Assembly: GCF_000169335.1 (NCBI RefSeq)
Contig: NZ_AAXW01000105.1
Location: 1-10,098 of the forward strand
Source of the DNA: Crocosphaera chwakensis CCY0110
Lineage (GTDB): Bacteria > Cyanobacteriota > Cyanobacteriia > Cyanobacteriales > Microcystaceae
Reading direction: 5' to 3'
DNA length: 10,098 bases
How positions within the stretch are numbered: the first letter of the stretch is position 1; each line of letters opens with the position of its first letter. Both the position numbers and the translations under genes were made by a program. The notes beneath the pieces are model-generated. The model saw nothing but the letters and a program-made list of their open reading frames with translations. It was not told the origin of the DNA and ran no database searches. Shown here one piece after another: positions 6,983 to 10,098 of the stretch.

Positions 6983-7013
6983 TCAAATAGTATCGAATAG
7001 TGATACTATTTGA
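6983..7013 (+). promoter_or_regulatory. Inverted repeat, probable hicAB operator
   Basis: TCAAATAGTATC (6983-6994) and GATACTATTTGA (7002-7013) are perfect 12-bp inverted repeats around the 7-nt GAATAGT. The spacer contains a third copy of the half-site AATAGT, so AATAGT (6996-7001) can also pair with ACTATT (7005-7010) around GAT. The element ends 3 nt before the hicA start and would cover the promoter (a -10-like TACTAT is at 7004-7009). HicB antitoxins with a ribbon-helix-helix end bind such palindromes and repress their own operon, so an autoregulatory operator is the natural reading. Confidence 0.7.
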
Positions 7014-7016
7014 GAA

Positions 7017-7286
7017 ATGGCACTAAATAAAAAACAACAAAAAACGTTGGTGAAGCTCTTTGAGAAACCAGTGCGTTCAGACATCTCTTGGAAAGATATT
7101 GAGTCTTTGCTATTAGCCTTGGGAGCGGAAATATCCGAAGGAAGAGGATCTAGAGTAAGGGTGGCTCTCAATGGAGTTAGAGCAGTTTTTCACCGTTCCC
7201 ATCCCGAACCTCAAACGGATAAGGGAGCAGTGGGATCAATGAGACGATTTTTAAGTGAAGCAGGAGTCAAAGCCGATGAAATATAA
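7017..7286 (+). CDS. hicA: HicA-family toxin (type II toxin-antitoxin mRNA interferase)
   Basis: An 89-residue HicA-family protein. In this family the toxin is a ribosome-independent mRNA endonuclease with a double-stranded-RNA-binding fold, held inactive by HicB. The pattern KTLVKLFEKP...ISWKDIESLLLALGAEISEGRGSRVRVALNGVRAVFHRSHP...VGSMRRFLSEAGV matches the longer HicA subgroup. That subgroup has Gly-Ser-Arg (44-46) where short HicA proteins have Gly-Ser-His, and a conserved HRPHP-like motif (here HRSHP, 59-63). The canonical histidine position is therefore Arg46, so catalysis may rely on other residues or be altered. The start ATG is 3 nt after the operator palindrome. The only Shine-Dalgarno-like sequence (GGAGGG, 6977-6982) lies on the far side of it. 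hicB overlaps the 3' end by 11 bp, so the two are translationally coupled. Confidence 0.9.
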   Translation: MALNKKQQKTLVKLFEKPVRSDISWKDIESLLLALGAEISEGRGSRVRVALNGVRAVFHRSHPEPQTDKGAVGSMRRFLSEAGVKADEI

Positions 7287-7593
7287 AGGATATGAAGCAA
7301 TGGTTTCGGTTGATGATGAACAAGGAATCTTTCATGGTGAAGTAATTAATATTCGGGATGTAATCACGTTTCAAGGTCAAAGTTTCTCTGAATTAAAACA
7401 AGCTTTTATTGAATCAGTAGAAGATTATTTAGAGTTTTGCGCTCAACGGGAAGAAGAACCAGATAAACCGTTTTCAGGTCGCTTTGTGGTGAGAATTGAC
7501 CCTGAGTTACATAAGCAAATTTATATTAAAGCTAAACAAGAAGGAAAAAGTCTGAATACATGGGTGAGTGAGAAATTATCTTCTGGAGTTTAA
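7276..7593 (+). CDS. hicB: HicB-family antitoxin with ribbon-helix-helix C-terminus
   Basis: A 105-residue antitoxin. Residues 1-60 match the HicB partial RNase-H-like fold that binds HicA (MKYKGYEAMVSVDDEQGIFHGEVINI, then an amphipathic helix SFSELKQAFIESVEDYLEFC). Residues 66-105 (GRFVVRIDPELHKQIYIKAKQEGKSLNTWVSEKL) are an Arc-like ribbon-helix-helix that would bind the palindrome in front of hicA. The start is set by AGGAG (7262-7266), 9 nt before ATG 7276, inside the hicA coding sequence; a GTG at 7255 would add 7 residues and is less likely. The good Shine-Dalgarno contrasts with the poor access to hicA, which would favour antitoxin over toxin synthesis. Confidence 0.92.
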   Translation: MKYKGYEAMVSVDDEQGIFHGEVINIRDVITFQGQSFSELKQAFIESVEDYLEFCAQREEEPDKPFSGRFVVRIDPELHKQIYIKAKQEGKSLNTWVSEKLSSGV

Positions 7594-7600
7594 AAAGTTT

Positions 7601-8047
7601 ATGGTTAAGTTGTTAGAAAACTGTCAAATACGCCAAGCAAATTCCCAAGACATCTGGACAATTCGATGGTTAGTATTAGCAGCATTTCTTGACCCAACAC
7701 AGTTAAAAGTAGAACAATTTTGGGTAATTGAATTAGACAGAAAAATAATTGCTTGTGGTCAAATAAGAACTTTGGCTCAAGCTCAAGAATTGGGAAGTGT
7801 TGTAGTGAAAAAAACTTATCGGAATCAAGGATTAGGGAATTATTTAACCCAACATCTTATAGAAAAAAGCACTGCGCCTCTTTATGTAGAATGTTTAGGA
7901 GATAAGCTGAAAAACTTTTATAAAAAATTTGGGTTTGTTGAGGTAAATTTTGAAACGAATTCTCCTCACTTACCAGAGAAATTTAGAGTAACAAAGACCT
8001 TAGCTAAATGGTTAAAACTCCCTTTATTCATTATGATGTTGAAATGA
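7601..8047 (+). CDS. GNAT-family N-acetyltransferase
   Basis: A 148-residue single-domain Gcn5-related acetyltransferase, which transfers acetyl from acetyl-CoA to an amine; the acceptor is unknown. Marks are the N-terminal strand CQIRQANSQDIWTIRWLV; a central strand pair FWVIELDRKIIACGQI and LGSVVVKKTYR; the acetyl-CoA pyrophosphate loop RNQGLG (74-79, consensus R/Q-x-x-G-x-G/A) and its helix NYLTQHLI; and LYVECLGDKLKNFYKKFGFVEV (94-115), the usual motif B end. ATG 7601 is chosen over an upstream GTG at 7568 because it does not overlap hicB, begins where family homology should begin, and has GGAG (7585-7588) upstream. It lies 7 bp after hicB, and its TGA overlaps the xseA ATG (ATGA, 8044-8047), so it is translationally coupled to xseA. 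It could be an ordinary cyanobacterial metabolic or protein acetyltransferase. A toxin role like TacT/AtaT is possible but less likely. Confidence 0.88.
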   Translation: MVKLLENCQIRQANSQDIWTIRWLVLAAFLDPTQLKVEQFWVIELDRKIIACGQIRTLAQAQELGSVVVKKTYRNQGLGNYLTQHLIEKSTAPLYVECLGDKLKNFYKKFGFVEVNFETNSPHLPEKFRVTKTLAKWLKLPLFIMMLK

Positions 8048-9195
8048 TTGGAAATATAGAAACAGCATTATCAGTCACAGGATTAACAGAATATATCAAG
8101 TTACTTTTAGAAGAAGATCCCCAACTAATTCAAGTGTGGGTCACAGGGGAAGTATCGAGTCTCCATGAACATCGGGTAGGTTTATTTTTTACCCTAAGTG
8201 ATAATCAAGGGCAAGCAACAATAAAGTGTGTAGTTTGGAACTCCCAAAAAGAGCGATTACTTGAGTTACCCAAACTGGGGTCAGAAATTCTCGTAATGGG
8301 GAATGTGCGTCTTTATGCCAAAAAAGGAGAATATCAACTAACAGTATTCCAAGTTTTAGCCACAGGAGAGGGACTCCAGGCACTCCGCTATCAACAGCTA
8401 AAAAACAGGTTGGCCAGTGAGGGATTATTTGAGAAGCATCTCAAGCGATCGCTTCCCTCATTCCCTAAAATAATAGCAGTTGTCACCGCAACAACCGCAG
8501 CAGCCTGGGGAGATATTCAAAAAACATTAAGCCACAGAAATCCAGGGGTAAAGGTGTTGTTCTCCCCGGCAACAGTTCAAGGGAAAGAAGCTCCATCTTC
8601 TATTGTGAAGGCCATCGAACGAGTAAATATTGATGGACGAGCGGAATTAATTATTTTAGCCAGGGGAGGGGGAGCCGTAGAAGATTTGTTCTGTTTTAAT
8701 GATGAAAGGGTTGTTAGAGCGATCGCCCTTTCCTCCATTCCTGTCATCACCGGAATTGGCCACCAACGGGACGAAACCTTAGCCGACTTAGTAGCAGATG
8801 TTAATGCCCATACTCCAACGGCAGCAGCAGAAATGGCCGTCCCCTCTTATGAAGTGATGCTAATAGAACATCAACAGCGCAAAGAACGCTTAGTTGCTAG
8901 TCTCAAGCAAAGACTCAGAGAAGAATCAGACCAATTAGCCTCATTGAAAAACCGTCTGAAAAATCTTCCCGTTAGTGCCACCTCACTCAGAGAAGCGAAA
9001 ATGAAAACTGTCATGTTGAAACAGAAGTTGCAAGCTTTAGATCCTCATGCGGTTTTGAAAAGGGGTTTTTCTGTGGTGCGTCAAACCGATGGAGAGATTA
9101 TCCTCCAAGGTAAACAATTAATAGAAGGACAAGAATTAACGATACAATTACCCCAAGGAATCATTAAAGTAAAAGTAACCGAAATTTGGCCGTAG
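8044..9195 (+). CDS. xseA: Exodeoxyribonuclease VII large subunit
   Basis: The catalytic subunit of exonuclease VII, which with XseB degrades single-stranded DNA from both ends to oligonucleotides in the cytoplasm, serving repair and recombination. Residues 8-105 form the OB-fold DNA-binding domain (ALSVTGLTEYIKLLLEE, VWVTGEVSS, FFTLSDNQG). The catalytic domain follows: PKIIAVVTATTAAAWGDI (141-158), ARGGG (206-210) with EDL and FND, GIGHQRDETLADLVAD (237-252), TPTAAAE (257-263). Residues 270-330 are a coiled-coil helix pair, and the end LDPHAVLKRGFSVVRQTDG is typical. The length of 383 is shorter than the 456 of the E. coli protein, as usual in cyanobacteria, mainly in the coiled coil. ATG 8044 is preferred to ATG 8008 because it forms the ATGA overlap with the acetyltransferase gene and gives the expected N-terminus. 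HIP1 sites lie at 8445 and 8719. Confidence 0.96.
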   Translation: MIGNIETALSVTGLTEYIKLLLEEDPQLIQVWVTGEVSSLHEHRVGLFFTLSDNQGQATIKCVVWNSQKERLLELPKLGSEILVMGNVRLYAKKGEYQLTVFQVLATGEGLQALRYQQLKNRLASEGLFEKHLKRSLPSFPKIIAVVTATTAAAWGDIQKTLSHRNPGVKVLFSPATVQGKEAPSSIVKAIERVNIDGRAELIILARGGGAVEDLFCFNDERVVRAIALSSIPVITGIGHQRDETLADLVADVNAHTPTAAAEMAVPSYEVMLIEHQQRKERLVASLKQRLREESDQLASLKNRLKNLPVSATSLREAKMKTVMLKQKLQALDPHAVLKRGFSVVRQTDGEIILQGKQLIEGQELTIQLPQGIIKVKVTEIWP

Positions 9196-9197
9196 TT

Positions 9198-9416
9198 ATG
9201 GACTCTACTAGCATACCCAACGATTGGGATTATGAAACAGCAATTTCCTCTGTAGAAGAAATTATTAATAACATAGAATCAGGGAATTTGCCCTTAGAAA
9301 ACGTTTTTCAAGAGTTTGAAGTAGCGGTGCAAGAGATTAATCAATGTGAACAATTCCTTAACCAAGGGATGGAAAAAATGGAATTACTGATAGAAACTTT
9401 AGAAGAAGAATTTTAA
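9198..9416 (+). CDS. xseB: Exodeoxyribonuclease VII small subunit
   Basis: A 72-residue helical protein that binds the coiled coil of XseA and is needed for exonuclease VII assembly. The sequence from DWDYETAISSVEEIINNIESG through LPLENVFQEFEVAVQEINQCEQFL to the acidic end LIETLEEEF is the standard XseB two-helix hairpin, and the length is normal. ATG 9198, two bases after the xseA stop, is chosen over TTG 9186 because the extra residues would overlap xseA and are not part of the family. Direct adjacency with xseA fits a stoichiometric complex. Confidence 0.95.
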   Translation: MDSTSIPNDWDYETAISSVEEIINNIESGNLPLENVFQEFEVAVQEINQCEQFLNQGMEKMELLIETLEEEF

Positions 9417-9488
9417 AAGATATAAAGATTTTTCTAGAGATGTAGGTTATCATATCAAAAATTCATGTAATAGTTCGGTAACTATAAG

Positions 9489-10098
9489 ATGACCATTTAT
9501 CCAGATTTCACTGCTCAAGGTTATCAAATAAGAGAACAACTCAATCAAAACTTTCAAGGGGGAAGAGTTACCTATAAAGCCATTGAAATAGCCACCAAAA
9601 CCCCTGTAATTATTAAGCAATTTAAGTTCGCTACTACTAATGATTGGAACAGTTATAAAGCAATTGAAAGAGAGATCGAGGTTTTACAGGGTTTAAACCA
9701 CCCAGGAATACCGAAATATTTAAACCGATTTGATCCTGGTGATGGACTCTGCTTAGTCCAAGAATATAAAAACGCTCAACCATTATCGACATCTCGAAGT
9801 TTTAGCCCTCAACAAATTAAAAGTATCACTGTTCAACTGTTAGAAATCTTAGTTTATTTACAAGAGGAAAGAATACCCCCTATTTTTCACCAAGATATTA
9901 AACCAGAAAATATTTTAGTTAATGATAATATCAAAGTTTATTTAATCGATTTCGGATTAGCCAGAATAGGAACTAACACAATGGCTTTATCAAGTATGAT
10001 GGGGGGAACAATGGGGTTTATGCCTCCTGAACAAATTCGTAATTTAAAGCCAACTGAAGCATCAGATTTATATAGTTTAGGAGCGACATTAATCTGTT
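9489..10098 (+). CDS. Serine/threonine protein kinase, Hanks type (3' end outside window)
   Basis: The frame from ATG 9489 stays open to the right edge, giving 203 codons of a eukaryotic-type kinase with no stop. Visible: a glycine-containing ATP loop NFQGGRVTYKA (21-31), the invariant Lys43 (VIIKQF), the alpha-C glutamate in EREIEVLQGLNHPGIPKYL (about E62), the catalytic loop HQDIKPENIL (134-143) with Asp136, Lys138 and Asn141, DFGLAR (154-159), and the activation segment closing GTMGFMPPEQ (173-182). The helix beginning SDLYSLGATL (192-201) is subdomain IX. All key catalytic residues are present, so it should be active. The catalytic loop has HQD rather than HRD, common among bacterial kinases. 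Any C-terminal sensor or membrane part lies outside. It starts 73 bp after xseB and may be separately transcribed; no clear promoter is seen in 9417-9488. Confidence 0.95.
   Translation, partial: MTIYPDFTAQGYQIREQLNQNFQGGRVTYKAIEIATKTPVIIKQFKFATTNDWNSYKAIEREIEVLQGLNHPGIPKYLNRFDPGDGLCLVQEYKNAQPLSTSRSFSPQQIKSITVQLLEILVYLQEERIPPIFHQDIKPENILVNDNIKVYLIDFGLARIGTNTMALSSMMGGTMGFMPPEQIRNLKPTEASDLYSLGATLIC

Noticed and set aside
7568..7600. GTG start for the acetyltransferase at 7568
   Set aside because: It would overlap hicB by 26 bp and add 11 residues before the family start; ATG 7601 is simpler.
8008..8043. ATG start for xseA at 8008
   Set aside because: It would overlap the acetyltransferase by 40 bp, whereas ATG 8044 gives a 4-bp ATGA overlap and a normal N-terminus.
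9441..9454. NtcA-like GTA-N8-TAT before the kinase gene
   Set aside because: The second half-site is imperfect and no properly spaced -10 follows, so the match is not distinguishable from chance.
1..10098. CRISPR array, tRNA/rRNA genes, insertion-sequence ends
   Set aside because: No regular repeat-spacer pattern, cloverleaf with CCA-side features, or transposase with terminal inverted repeats was seen on reading both strands.

Overview
The window looks like a stretch of cyanobacterial chromosome. The base composition is AT-rich. The octamer GCGATCGC (the HIP1 palindrome typical of many cyanobacteria) occurs five times, at 4586, 6224, 6791, 8445 and 8719. The gene types also fit: dienelactone hydrolase, SurE/GDPD exoenzyme with a calcium-binding RTX end, XseA/XseB and a Hanks-type kinase of cyanobacterial style. 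A filamentous or unicellular nitrogen-fixing genus of the Crocosphaera/Cyanothece kind would fit, but the sequence alone does not fix the genus. All supported genes are on the + strand.

Layout. Positions 1-1250 hold two unrecognised, tightly linked genes; the first is cut by the left edge, and the second ends in a very basic Lys/Pro tail. A clear intrinsic terminator (1359-1381) separates them from a dienelactone-hydrolase-family gene (1514-2332). Next, behind a tandem 11-bp-period array that resembles a cyanobacterial Pho box (2347-2376, perhaps to 2398), lies a 1050-residue gene (2420-5572). It encodes one polypeptide with a glycerophosphodiester phosphodiesterase domain, two tandem SurE nucleotidase domains and a C-terminal RTX calcium-binding region. 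This is the most interesting item in the window: a probable secreted, phosphate-starvation-controlled enzyme that could hydrolyse phosphodiesters and phosphomonoesters in one molecule.

A 179-bp gap with a strong hairpin leads to a complete tyrosine recombinase (5752-6966). It is followed by a hicAB toxin-antitoxin pair (7017-7593) whose start lies directly behind a 12-bp perfect inverted repeat. A GNAT acetyltransferase (7601-8047), xseA (8044-9195) and xseB (9198-9416) follow with gaps of -4 to +7 bp, so hicA to xseB could be one transcription unit. The last gene, a serine/threonine protein kinase beginning at 9489, runs off the right edge.

The recombinase and hicAB are accessory-type genes sitting just upstream of the housekeeping exonuclease VII genes. 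No attachment-site duplications or insertion-sequence ends were seen, so a mobile island is not demonstrated. No tRNA, rRNA or CRISPR array was recognised.
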